A stretch of DNA of 64,000 nt from Neorhizobium galegae bv. officinalis (lineage in GTDB: Bacteria; Pseudomonadota; Alphaproteobacteria; Rhizobiales; Rhizobiaceae). Where the stretch lies: assembly GCA_000985875.1 (NCBI GenBank), contig CCRI01000009.1, positions 1 through 64,000 of the forward strand, read 5' to 3'. Under the pieces are notes generated by a model that saw only the letters and a list, made by a program, of their open reading frames with translations, ran no database searches and was not told the DNA's origin. This document shows, piece by piece, positions 38,347 through 46,700 of the stretch. Made by a program: the position numbers and the translations under genes. The number at the start of each line of letters is the position of its first letter. Position 1 is the stretch's first letter.

Positions 38347-39816
38347 TCATGCCGCCAAGCGCTTGATCCGGTTCATGTCCTCCCTGAACCGGGCAAGCTC
38401 CTCCGCCTTTCTCCCCTCGTCGGGAATGCGCAGCAGATAGGATGGATGCACGGTCACGAACAGCATGCGCCCTTCCTCCATGGCAATCGGCTCGCCCCTG
38501 ACATCCTCCAGCTTCTGGCGCATGTCGGTCAGCGCAAACAGTGCGGTCGCGCCCATCGCCACCACCAGTTTTGGCCTCACCAGTTCCAGTTCCTGGGTCA
38601 GCCACCAGCGGCATTGCCGCACCTCGCCCATGTTCGGTTTCTGGTGGATGCGCCGCTTGCCGCGCGGCTCGTATTTGAAGTGCTTCACCGCATTGGTGAT
38701 ATAGAGCGACCGCCGGTCGATGCCGGCTTCGCCGATCACGTCGTTGAACAGCTTTCCCGCGGGTCCGACGAAGGGTTTTCCCGCCAGGTCCTCCTGGTCC
38801 CCCGGCTGCTCGCCGACGAACATCACCTTCGCGTCCGGCGGACCGTCGCCGAACACCGTCTGGGTCGCCAAGCAATGGATGTCGCAGCGCGTGCAATGCC
38901 GCGCCTCCTGCTTCAACGCCGCAAGCGTGCCCGCGATGGGCATCGGCTCCACCGGCGCCCTGGCCGCTGCCTCCTGTATCCGGTGATGGAAGGGCAAGGG
39001 TTCGCTCGCCGCCTTGCGCGCCATCTCGATGACATTGGCCTCGGCATTGGCGATCAGCCCCGGAATGAGCTCCGCTTCCGGCAGGTTCTTCCAGTATTTC
39101 TTCGGCATCTCCGTGGTCATCATCTTCACCTTGAGGCGCGCCGGGTTGAAGATCGAGGCGTAGTAAGTGCGCCACAGCTCGTCCGTCTCGTCACGCAGAT
39201 CGGGCTTTTCCGCCGGCTCGTCCGTCGTGCGCAGCGTCTCGCCGTCCCAGGAGGCCGAACCCTTTGGCGTCAGGATCAACCAATCCATGTCGGTGAAGCG
39301 CCGCTGGAAGAAAGGCGCCACCCGGGCGATGATGAAGTGATCCGGCTCGAACCAGGAGATGAAGCGCCGCCGCCCGGCTGTCCCCTCCTTAAGCGGCAGT
39401 TCCTTGAAACGCACGAAGGCGGTCATCTTGTGATAGTCGCGGCCGACCGATTTCGCCATGCGGCTTGCCCCAACCACGTCGGGATCAGTCGCCATCTGCA
39501 GCAGGTGCCGGCCATGGATCACACCGCCATGCATCATCCGGAACAGCATACGGTAGAGCAGCGCAAACCGTGTCGGGTCGGAATGGCAGAGCACTGCCTG
39601 CGCCAGCCGGATGAAGGCAGGCGACACCGTCATCGGCTCACAGTCCGGATGCGGCGGCGGCAGGTGATTCTCGTCGAAACCGAACAGCCCGTCGGCATCG
39701 TCCATCGTCCGCCATTCGATATATTCGGGCACGATACCGGCCATCAGGAAGGCGCGGGCGGCATCGCGCCACTCGGTGAGATCGCCCCTGCCCCGCAGCG
39801 AAAAACGGTACCTCAT
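38347..39816 (-). CDS. udgX: UdgX-type uracil-DNA binding protein with N-terminal DUF4130
   Basis: 489 residues. The first 240 or so form a DUF4130-like domain (FIRLAQAVLCHSDPTRFALLYRML). The C-terminal part is a family-4-like uracil-DNA glycosylase with Fe-S cysteines (CTRCDIHC from 308), GEQPGDQEDLAGKPFVGPAG, and the UdgX insertion KRRIHQKP, whose His391 corresponds to the histidine that bonds covalently to the abasic sugar in mycobacterial UdgX. It therefore probably traps uracil sites. It overlaps the radical SAM gene by ATGA, forming an operon under the SOS box. Confidence 0.9.
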   Translation of the reverse strand: MRYRFSLRGRGDLTEWRDAARAFLMAGIVPEYIEWRTMDDADGLFGFDENHLPPPHPDCEPMTVSPAFIRLAQAVLCHSDPTRFALLYRMLFRMMHGGVIHGRHLLQMATDPDVVGASRMAKSVGRDYHKMTAFVRFKELPLKEGTAGRRRFISWFEPDHFIIARVAPFFQRRFTDMDWLILTPKGSASWDGETLRTTDEPAEKPDLRDETDELWRTYYASIFNPARLKVKMMTTEMPKKYWKNLPEAELIPGLIANAEANVIEMARKAASEPLPFHHRIQEAAARAPVEPMPIAGTLAALKQEARHCTRCDIHCLATQTVFGDGPPDAKVMFVGEQPGDQEDLAGKPFVGPAGKLFNDVIGEAGIDRRSLYITNAVKHFKYEPRGKRRIHQKPNMGEVRQCRWWLTQELELVRPKLVVAMGATALFALTDMRQKLEDVRGEPIAMEEGRMLFVTVHPSYLLRIPDEGRKAEELARFREDMNRIKRLAA

Positions 39817-41045
39817 AACAGCGACAACTGCTCAGGCTTCGGCTCGAACATCGCCCTCAAATCCGTCCGGTCGACCAGCCGGTGGGGCGTCCAACCCTCC
39901 GCCGTGATGAACGGCTGCACCTTCCTGAGCGATACGCCGAGCCGCTTCAGATCGTCGAGCCTCAGCCGCCCGAACCGCCGCGAAGAGAGGATGCCCTTCA
40001 CCGTCTTGGTGCCGAAACCCGGCACCCGCAGCAGCATCTCCTTCTCCGCCCGGTTGATATCCACCGGGAACCGTTCGCGATGGCCGAGCGCCCAGGCGAG
40101 CTTCGGGTCCAGATCGAGGTCGAGCATGCCGCCCGCCTGCGTCGCGGTGATTTCGCCAATCTCGAAACCGTAAAACCGGTAGAGCCAGTCCGCCTGGTAG
40201 AGCCGGTGCTCGCGCATCAAAGGTGGCTTGATCAGCGGCAGGTTCTTCGACGAATCCGGGATCGGGCTGAAGGCGGAATAATAGACCCGCTTCAGGCCAT
40301 AACTGCCGTAGAGCCGGGCGCTGGTACCGAGTATCGTCGCGTCGCTGGCGCCGTCGGCACCGACGATCATCTGCGTGCTCTGCCCGGCCGGCGCGAACGT
40401 CTTCTTCCGTTTCGTCTGCAGCGTCGGATCGGCCATTTCCTCGATCTTCAGCCTGAGCTTGCCCATCGAGCGGCGGATATTGTCCGGCCGCTTTTCCGGC
40501 GCGAACCGGCTGATGCCGCTGTCGGTCGGCAGTTCGATATTGATCGACAGCCTGTCGGCATAAAGCCCCGCCTCCTCGATCAGATGCGCGGACGCTTCCG
40601 GAATGCTCTTCAGGTGGATGTAGCCGCGGAAATTATGGGTTGTCCTGAGCTCCCTGGCGATCCGTACCATCTCCTCCATCGTGTGGTCGGAGGAGCGGAT
40701 GATGCCGGAGGAGAGGAACAGGCCCTCGATATAATTGCGGCGGTAGAATTCCAGCGTCAGCCAGATCACTTCCTCCGGCGTGAAGCGGGCTCGCTCCACA
40801 TTGCTGGACGACCGGTTGATGCAATAGGCGCAGTCGTAGATGCAGAAATTGGTGAGAAGGATCTTCAGGAGCGATATGCAGCGCCCGTCCGGCGCATAGG
40901 CATGGCAGATGCCCGAACCCTCCGTCGAGCCGAGCCCGCCTGTCGCGGACGAGTCCCGCTTCACGGTCCCGCTGGATGCACAGGATGCATCGTATTTGGC
41001 GGCATCCGAAAGGATCGCCAGGCGTTCTTTCAGCGACTTCTTCAT
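39813..41045 (-). CDS. Radical SAM protein, putative DNA modification/repair
   Basis: 410 residues from the ATG at 41045; a GTG four codons upstream lies inside the SOS box and is less likely. The radical SAM cluster motif is CIYDCAYC (Cys68, 72, 75), preceded by a second Cys-containing N-terminal stretch (ICHAYAPDGRC). A helix-hairpin-helix DNA-binding motif sits near the C-terminus (LLRVPGFGTKTVKGILSSR). This family is almost always fused or paired with the UdgX/DUF4130 gene, as here, and its reaction is unknown. The start lies seven bases from a LexA-type box, so DNA damage should induce it. Confidence 0.92.
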   Translation of the reverse strand: MKKSLKERLAILSDAAKYDASCASSGTVKRDSSATGGLGSTEGSGICHAYAPDGRCISLLKILLTNFCIYDCAYCINRSSSNVERARFTPEEVIWLTLEFYRRNYIEGLFLSSGIIRSSDHTMEEMVRIARELRTTHNFRGYIHLKSIPEASAHLIEEAGLYADRLSINIELPTDSGISRFAPEKRPDNIRRSMGKLRLKIEEMADPTLQTKRKKTFAPAGQSTQMIVGADGASDATILGTSARLYGSYGLKRVYYSAFSPIPDSSKNLPLIKPPLMREHRLYQADWLYRFYGFEIGEITATQAGGMLDLDLDPKLAWALGHRERFPVDINRAEKEMLLRVPGFGTKTVKGILSSRRFGRLRLDDLKRLGVSLRKVQPFITAEGWTPHRLVDRTDLRAMFEPKPEQLSLL

Positions 41046-41051
41046 TAGAAT

Positions 41052-41066
41052 GTTCACTAAATGTTC
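41052..41066 (-). promoter_or_regulatory. LexA (SOS) box of alphaproteobacterial type
   Basis: The plus strand reads GTTC-ACTAAAT-GTTC (GAAC-N7-GAAC on the other strand), the direct-repeat consensus of alphaproteobacterial LexA. It overlaps the predicted -10 of a promoter with TTGACG at 41082-41077 and lies seven bases before the radical SAM start codon. Confidence 0.8.
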
Positions 41067-41177
41067 TTTTTCAGCCCGTCAAGTCATTGACAAACGGTGC
41101 CGCTTGCAATCTCATGGTGAAGGAGGGGCACACGGACAAGGTTTCGAAATTCCTAGCGTTCGCTGTCGAAATTCTGT

Positions 41178-41242
41178 TATAGTGACCTACATTCTGATTT
41201 TACGATGGTTCCGAAGTTTCGCTCCGGAACCTGTTTCTTTTT
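41178..41242 (+). promoter_or_regulatory. greA promoter -10 and leader attenuator hairpin
   Basis: TATAGT (41178-41183) is a good -10 with only a weak -35. GGTTCCG (41207-41213) pairs with CGGAACC (41225-41231), followed by TGTTTCTTTTTG, an intrinsic-terminator shape lying 53 bases before the greA start and about 40 after the likely transcription start. The divergent neighbour cannot use it, so it should act on greA. Confidence 0.6.
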
Positions 41243-41284
41243 GTGTCCGCGGTATCCGCGGGCATGCGCCTGAAGGACAAGGAA

Positions 41285-41761
41285 ATGGTTGAAAAGGTAC
41301 CGATGACGCAGAGTGGTTTTTCCAAGCTGCAAGAGGAGCTGCGCTGGCGTCAGCAGGAGGAGCGTCCCCGTATCATCGAGGCAATCGCGGAAGCGCGCGC
41401 CCATGGCGACCTTTCGGAAAATGCCGAATACCATGCCGCCAAGGAGGCCCAGAGCCATAACGAAGGCCGCATCACCGAGCTGGAAGACCTGACCGCGCGT
41501 GCGGAAGTCATCGACCTATCGAAGATGTCCGGCTCGAAGATCAAGTTCGGCGCCACCGTGAAGCTCATCGACGAGGACACCGACGAGGAAAAGATCTACC
41601 AGATCGTCGGCGACCAGGAAGCCGACGTGAAGGCTGGCCGTATCTCCATCTCCTCGCCGATCGCGCGTGCGATGATCGGCAAGGAAAAGGGCGATTCCAT
41701 CGAAGTGGTCGCCCCCGGCGGCTCCAAGGCCTACGAAATCCTCGCCATTTCCTGGGGCTGA
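41285..41761 (+). CDS. greA: Transcription elongation factor GreA
   Basis: 158 residues from the ATG at 41285 with AAGGACAAGG upstream; the frame extends 14 codons further without a ribosome site. The N-terminal coiled coil carries the acidic tip [20 protein letters not shown] that enters the polymerase secondary channel; the C-terminal globular domain ends [15 protein letters not shown]. It stimulates RNA cleavage by backtracked polymerase. An upstream hairpin may attenuate it. The LPS glycosyltransferase gene follows after seven bases. Confidence 0.97.
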   Translation: MVEKVPMTQSGFSKLQEELRWRQQEERPRIIEAIAEARAHGDLSENAEYHAAKEAQSHNEGRITELEDLTARAEVIDLSKMSGSKIKFGATVKLIDEDTDEEKIYQIVGDQEADVKAGRISISSPIARAMIGKEKGDSIEVVAPGGSKAYEILAISWG

Positions 41762-41768
41762 TACGCCC

Positions 41769-42851
41769 GTGGGCAAACAAGGCGACCCCGCCATCATCGA
41801 TATCCGTGACGTCGAAGTGATTGCGCCGAATTTCAAGCGGCGGCTCTCCGGCGTCACGTCGACGATCATCCAGCTCGTGCCCGTCCAGAGATCGCTTGGC
41901 CAGAAGGTCGCGGCGCTTGGCCCCGGACTGCCCGCCGATCTGCCGCATATCCGTTACCGCGACCTGTTCCGCCTCTGGTCGCCGCCGCGCGGCAAGCGGT
42001 GCCGGATCTGGCACGCGCGCCGCAATATCGAGATGCTGCCGGCGATTTTCATGCGCGACGTGCTGCGCATGCCGATGAAGATCGTCTTCACCTCGGCCTC
42101 CCAGCGCCGCCATACCGGCTGGACGAAATGGCTGGTCTCGAAGATGGACGGCGTCATCGCCACGAGCGGCAAGACTGCGGATTATTTAACGGTCAAGAAC
42201 ACCGTCGTGCTGCACGGCATCGACACGAACCGCTTCTCGCCGCCATCGGACAAGGCAGAGGCCAAGCGCGCCAAAGGCCTCGATCCGGCACAGAAGATCG
42301 TCGGCTGTTTCGGCCGCGTGCGGCGCCAGAAGGGCACCGATCTCTTTGTGGATTCAATGATCCGCGTGCTTGCCGAGCGCAAGGACTGGTCGGCGATCGT
42401 CGCCGGCCGCGCCACCGGTCCGCATGTGGATTTCGAGGATGGATTGAAGAAGAAGGTCGCCGCCGCCGGCCTTGCCGACCGCATCCTGTTCGTCGGCGAG
42501 CACACCGATATCAACGAATGGTATCGCGCCCTCGACCTCTTCATCGCGCCGCAGCGCTGGGAAGGTTTCGGGCTGACGCCGCTGGAAGCCATGGCGACCG
42601 CGGTCCCGGTGATCGCGACCGATGTCGGCGCCTTCCCGGAACTCCTGGTGACGGGCGAAGAGGAAACCGGCCTGATCATCGCCCGCGACAGCGTCGATGC
42701 GATGGCCGAGGCGGCCGCCGTCTTCATGGACGACGAGCCCCGGCGATCGAAAGCGGCAGCCCATGCTCGCGCCCATGCGCTCGAAAATTTCAGCATCGAA
42801 GGCGAAGCAAAGCTGCTCGGCAATATCTACCGGATCACGGCTTCCGCTTGA
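41769..42851 (+). CDS. lpcC: LPS core mannosyltransferase, GT4 (LpcC/LpsB)
   Basis: 360 residues from a GTG eight bases after the greA stop, suggesting translational coupling. The GT4 C-terminal domain carries VGCFGRVRRQKGTDLFVDSM and the donor-binding EX7E-type segment EGFGLTPLEAMATAVPVIATDVGAFPELL. The position next to greA and upstream of another GT4, GT25 and lrp matches S. meliloti lpsB, the orthologue of R. leguminosarum lpcC, which adds mannose to the LPS inner core. It overlaps the convergent GT4 gene by 17 bases. Confidence 0.85.
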   Translation: MGKQGDPAIIDIRDVEVIAPNFKRRLSGVTSTIIQLVPVQRSLGQKVAALGPGLPADLPHIRYRDLFRLWSPPRGKRCRIWHARRNIEMLPAIFMRDVLRMPMKIVFTSASQRRHTGWTKWLVSKMDGVIATSGKTADYLTVKNTVVLHGIDTNRFSPPSDKAEAKRAKGLDPAQKIVGCFGRVRRQKGTDLFVDSMIRVLAERKDWSAIVAGRATGPHVDFEDGLKKKVAAAGLADRILFVGEHTDINEWYRALDLFIAPQRWEGFGLTPLEAMATAVPVIATDVGAFPELLVTGEEETGLIIARDSVDAMAEAAAVFMDDEPRRSKAAAHARAHALENFSIEGEAKLLGNIYRITASA

Positions 42852-43860
42852 ACAGCTCGATATAGGCGTTGGCGATCGCCTCTTCCGAAAACTGCCCCAC
42901 CAGCGTCGCCCTGCCCTTTTCGCCGAGGCTCGCCGCCAGCTGACGATCTGCGATCACCTGGTTGATGGCGCGCGTGTAACCGGCGACGTCATCGATATCG
43001 ACAAGCAGACCGTTTTCGCCGTGCTGCATGAACCACGAAGGCCCTTCCGAACGCGAGGAAATCACCGGCTTGCTCTGCGCCCAGGCCTCGAAAATCACGT
43101 TGCCGAGCGGCTCGTGGCTGGACGGCATGATGAAGATGTCGGCGGCGGCAAGATAGGGGCGTGTATCCTTGTGCCAGCCGAGGAACCGTACCCGGTTCTC
43201 CATCTTGTGCTCGCGCATGACGGCCTCCAGCGCTTCCCGTTCCTCGCCGTCGCCGGCGATCCACAGATAGGCGTCCGGCACCGCCGCCATCGCCTCGATC
43301 AGCAGATGGAAACGCTTGCGCTTGACGAAACGCCCCATCGTCATGATCAGCGGCACGCCTTCCGGCGTGTTGGCAACCGAGCGCGAGACGGGCGCCACGA
43401 CCGACGTGTCGGTGAAGTTCGAAATCACCTCGACGCCGCGGGTCCAGCCCAGATTGTTGCGCACATGGTCGGCAATGCCCGGCGTATTGCAGACGAGAAT
43501 GTCGGAGTTCTTGAAATAGCCGAGATGCGTGGGGTAGTCGCCAAGGCGGGAGAGTTTGATCCCCCCCTTATAGTCCGGCATCAGGCGGGCACCGCGGGTG
43601 GACCAGGAAATGATCGCGTCGGCCTTGTCCCGCTTTGCCATGGAGAGCACCTTCATCGGCAGAAGGATACGATCGATCGACAGGTTGCGGAAATTGCTCT
43701 CGATCACCTTGGCATGGGCCTCGACATCCGGCTTCCAGCGGCGGTTCCAGCGCATCACGGCCGTCTGCTCAACGCCGCGCCGTGCAAGCGCGCCGACCAG
43801 ATGCACGAAGAACTTCTCCGCCCCGCCGTCCTTGCCGAAAATATACTGGTGAACCCGCAT
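42835..43860 (-). CDS. LPS core GT4 glycosyltransferase (LpsE-like)
   Basis: 341 residues. The N-terminal acceptor domain starts MRVHQYIFGKDGGAEKFFVHLVGALA (family glycine-rich loop), and the C-terminal GT4 domain has IMTMGRFVKRKRFHLLIEAM and PSSHEPLGNVIFEAWAQSKPVISS with the conserved Glu pair. By position it corresponds to lpsE of the S. meliloti core cluster. It is cytoplasmic, acting on the inner face during core assembly. The 3' ends of this gene and lpcC overlap. Confidence 0.82.
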   Translation of the reverse strand: MRVHQYIFGKDGGAEKFFVHLVGALARRGVEQTAVMRWNRRWKPDVEAHAKVIESNFRNLSIDRILLPMKVLSMAKRDKADAIISWSTRGARLMPDYKGGIKLSRLGDYPTHLGYFKNSDILVCNTPGIADHVRNNLGWTRGVEVISNFTDTSVVAPVSRSVANTPEGVPLIMTMGRFVKRKRFHLLIEAMAAVPDAYLWIAGDGEEREALEAVMREHKMENRVRFLGWHKDTRPYLAAADIFIMPSSHEPLGNVIFEAWAQSKPVISSRSEGPSWFMQHGENGLLVDIDDVAGYTRAINQVIADRQLAASLGEKGRATLVGQFSEEAIANAYIELFKRKP

Positions 43861-44206
43861 CGATGTCGCCTCGCCTGTCTGTTTTCCGCCGCTTCATACC
43901 GGAAACCAGCATCCATAGGCAGCGCCGCCTATATGTTACGGTTGAAAAACCTGCGCAAGGGGTACGGGAATGGTTGTCGCTGAAATGTTGGGAGCCGGGC
44001 AGGATGCGACTGCCGTGACGCTTCCGCACCGGTTCGGGCGAGGCTCCCGGGAAGAAACGCCCGCTTGTTCCCAAAAAGGCCGAGCCACGATATAGCAAAG
44101 CTCAAACAGCTTCGACCACGTCGACGCACCATTACAAGTCTACCGGTGACGGAAGCGGTCTTGGCGAACGAAAAGCCGCTGCGCCTCCTTGCCAAAAAAG
44201 GGTAAA
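43861..44206. other. Divergent intergenic region of the LPS cluster
   Basis: 346 bases between two divergent glycosyltransferase genes. GGGAGCC (near 43990) and GGCTCCC (near 44043) could pair over a long loop. No gene, clear promoter or RNA is recognised; an lpsD counterpart that might be expected here is absent. Confidence 0.4.
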
Positions 44207-44986
44207 ATGCAATCGCTTCAGACATATGTCATCAATCTGGATGGCAGCAATGACCGCCTGCAGACCATCAGCGACCGTCTTTCGGCCTTCGGCATCGCCT
44301 TCGAGCGGATTTCTGCCGTTGACGGCCGCAAGTTCGACCTCGCGACGATCCCGGACTACGACGCCGAGCGGGCCCAGAATTATATGGGCCGGACTCTCGT
44401 CGGCGGCGAAATCGGCTGCTACCGCAGCCATCTGAAGGTCGCCGAACATTTCCTGAAATCCGACGCCCGTTATGCGCTGGTGCTGGAAGACGACGCGCTG
44501 CCGCTCTGCAACCCGGTCGAACTGCTCGACGCGGCGCTTCCCGATCTCGAAAAGGTCGATCCCGACTGGCGGCTGATCAACATCGGCAACAACAAGCTGA
44601 AGATCGCAACGCCGCTCGCCCGCTACGGCATCGGCGGCCACGACTGCGAACTGGTAGCAGCCCATTACTTTCCGATGACGACCAGCGCCATCGTCTGGTC
44701 TCGCGAAGGTGCCCGGCTGTTCCTCGCGGAGCACCGCAAGATGTTCGCCCCGGTCGACAATTATTTCCGCCACTGGCTGACCCGCACCGGCCACGGCTAC
44801 TCCTTCTGGCCCTCGCCCGTCACCACCACGGATGCAGCAAGCGAAATCCTGGCGAGCTCCGGCCGCGCCAGAAAGACCAACAAGCGGAAGTGGTTCTACG
44901 CGCTCGCCAAGCAGCGTCGCCTGATGGAAGACAAGCTGATCGCCTTCATCCACAAAAAGCGGTTCCGGCCTGCCGGGAACAAGTGA
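44207..44986 (+). CDS. GT25-family LPS glycosyltransferase
   Basis: 259 residues from the ATG at 44207 with AAGGG upstream; the in-frame TTG six codons earlier is not needed. GT25 motifs are YVINLDGSNDRLQTISDRL, VGGEIGCYRSHLKV and the metal-binding YALVLEDDALP. GT25 enzymes add galactose or related sugars to LPS or LOS. It corresponds by place and family to lpsC/lpsD of the S. meliloti core cluster, where two GT25 genes are found; only one is present here. Confidence 0.88.
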   Translation: MQSLQTYVINLDGSNDRLQTISDRLSAFGIAFERISAVDGRKFDLATIPDYDAERAQNYMGRTLVGGEIGCYRSHLKVAEHFLKSDARYALVLEDDALPLCNPVELLDAALPDLEKVDPDWRLINIGNNKLKIATPLARYGIGGHDCELVAAHYFPMTTSAIVWSREGARLFLAEHRKMFAPVDNYFRHWLTRTGHGYSFWPSPVTTTDAASEILASSGRARKTNKRKWFYALAKQRRLMEDKLIAFIHKKRFRPAGNK

Positions 44987-45013
44987 CGAAACGCCCGTCA
45001 GCGCCGGCGCGCT

Positions 45014-45496
45014 TCAGATCTCCACCAGACCCAGCTGCTTGACCTGGCGGATGGTCAGCATGGTACGCACCGTATCGACATGCTGGTCGGCCGTCAGCAC
45101 CTCGATGACGAAGTCCTGGAAGACGGTGAGGTTCTGGGCCGCGCAGCGCAGCAGGAAATCGCTGTCGCCGTTGACCATCCAGGCTTCCCGCACCATCGGC
45201 CATTGCTGCACCTTCGCCCCAAAGGCCTTGAGATCCGCATCCGACTGGCGCTTCAGCCCGACCATGCAGAAGGCGACGAGATCGACGCCGAGTTTCGGGG
45301 CGTTGAGCAGCGCGTGATAGCCTTCGATGATGCCGGCCTCTTCGAGCTTGCGCACCCGGCGCAGGCAGGGCGGCGCCGAAATGCCGACACGCTCGGCGAG
45401 CTCGACATTGGTCATGCGCCCGTCACGTTGCAATTCCCGCAGGATTTTTAGGTCGATGGCATCAAGATCGGCGCGAAGCACAGAGGTCCCCTTCAT
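45014..45496 (-). CDS. lrp: Lrp/AsnC-family regulator
   Basis: 160 residues. The N-terminal winged helix is LDAIDLKILRELQRDGRMTNVELAERVGISAPPCLRRVRKLEEAGIIEGY. The C-terminal RAM domain for amino-acid binding includes VREAWMVNGDSDFLLRC. It assembles into octamers in the family. It is convergent with the GT25 gene and divergent from trxB across 220 bases. The same gene lies at this position in S. meliloti, where it is called lrp. Confidence 0.92.
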   Translation of the reverse strand: MKGTSVLRADLDAIDLKILRELQRDGRMTNVELAERVGISAPPCLRRVRKLEEAGIIEGYHALLNAPKLGVDLVAFCMVGLKRQSDADLKAFGAKVQQWPMVREAWMVNGDSDFLLRCAAQNLTVFQDFVIEVLTADQHVDTVRTMLTIRQVKQLGLVEI

Positions 45497-45716
45497 TCTG
45501 CAGTGCTTTTATCGCAAGAGGAATTTTAAGCAAGAATATGTCGTCGAGCCCCCTGGCAAGGGTTCCATGCCAACTGATCTGTTGTTAGTGCAAGGCTGCC
45601 CTTGCATTGCTGCATGGATCAATCTTACATGGCGCTTCTAAAGCGGCAGACCGGACATCGACCACCTATATGAGGGGCAACGAAACGTCGACCGGTCTTT
45701 GAAAGGAAATTACTCC

Positions 45717-46691
45717 ATGTCCTCCCGTCATACCGAGGTCCTGATCATCGGCTCCGGCCCGGCCGGTTATACGGCCGCCATCTATGCGGCGCGCGCCATG
45801 CTGAAACCGGTCCTGATCGCCGGCATGGAACAGGGCGGCCAGCTGATGATCACCACGGATGTCGAAAACTATCCGGGTTTCGGCGATCCGATCCAGGGTC
45901 CCTGGCTGATGGAGCAGATGCTGAAACAGGCGACCCATGTGGGCGCCGAGATCGTCAACGACCTCGTCACCGAAGTCGAGCTCAACCATCGCCCCTTCAC
46001 GGTGCGCACCGATTCGGGAGCGGTCTGGACCGCCGAGACGATCATCATCTCGACCGGCGCCAAGGCAAAATGGCTCGGCATCGAAACCGAGCAGCAGTTC
46101 CAGGGCTTTGGCGTCTCCGCCTGCGCCACCTGCGACGGCTTCTTCTATCGCAACAAGGACGTGATCGTGGTCGGCGGCGGCAATTCCGCGGTCGAGGAAG
46201 CGCTCTACCTGTCGAATATCGCCAAATCGGTGACCGTGGTGCATCGCCGCGACTCGTTCCGCTCGGAAAAAATTCTGCAGGAACGCCTTTTCCAGCGGCC
46301 CAATGTCAACGTGCTGTGGAACACCGAAATCGCCGAAATCACCGGCAAGCCGGCCAAGGCGCCGATGCCGCCGTCCGTCGAGGGCGTCAGGCTACGCAAT
46401 ACACAAACGGGTGCGGTTACCGACTTCCCGATCCATGGCGTCTTCGTGGCGATCGGCCATGCGCCGGCGACCGAACTCTTCCAGGGTAAACTGAAGATGA
46501 AGCCGAACGGCTATCTCTGGACGGCTCCCGATTCGACCGCCACCGACGTGCCCGGCGTTTTTGCCGCCGGCGACGTGACTGACGACACTTTCCGCCAGGC
46601 GATCACCGCCGCCGGCATGGGCTGCATGGCAGCGCTCGAGGCCGAACGTTACCTCTCCGGCATTCAGCCGGTTGCCATAGCCGCGGAGTGA
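45717..46691 (+). CDS. trxB: Thioredoxin reductase
   Basis: 324 residues from the ATG at 45717, with AAAGGA nine bases upstream. FAD-binding GSGPAGYTAAIYAARA is near the N-terminus, the redox-active CATC motif is Cys136-Cys139, the NADPH-binding VVGGGNSAVEEALYLS follows, and the C-terminal FAAGDVTDDTFRQAITAAGMG contacts FAD. It reduces thioredoxin with NADPH. The lsrB-like gene begins nine bases after its stop, so the two are an operon. Confidence 0.97.
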   Translation: MSSRHTEVLIIGSGPAGYTAAIYAARAMLKPVLIAGMEQGGQLMITTDVENYPGFGDPIQGPWLMEQMLKQATHVGAEIVNDLVTEVELNHRPFTVRTDSGAVWTAETIIISTGAKAKWLGIETEQQFQGFGVSACATCDGFFYRNKDVIVVGGGNSAVEEALYLSNIAKSVTVVHRRDSFRSEKILQERLFQRPNVNVLWNTEIAEITGKPAKAPMPPSVEGVRLRNTQTGAVTDFPIHGVFVAIGHAPATELFQGKLKMKPNGYLWTAPDSTATDVPGVFAAGDVTDDTFRQAITAAGMGCMAALEAERYLSGIQPVAIAAE

Positions 46692-46700
46692 CGTTGAACG

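Noticed and set aside
37457..39175. 572-codon minus frame spanning DUF2235 and the end of the UdgX gene
   Set aside because: Crosses two recognised genes in other frames and lacks any domain.
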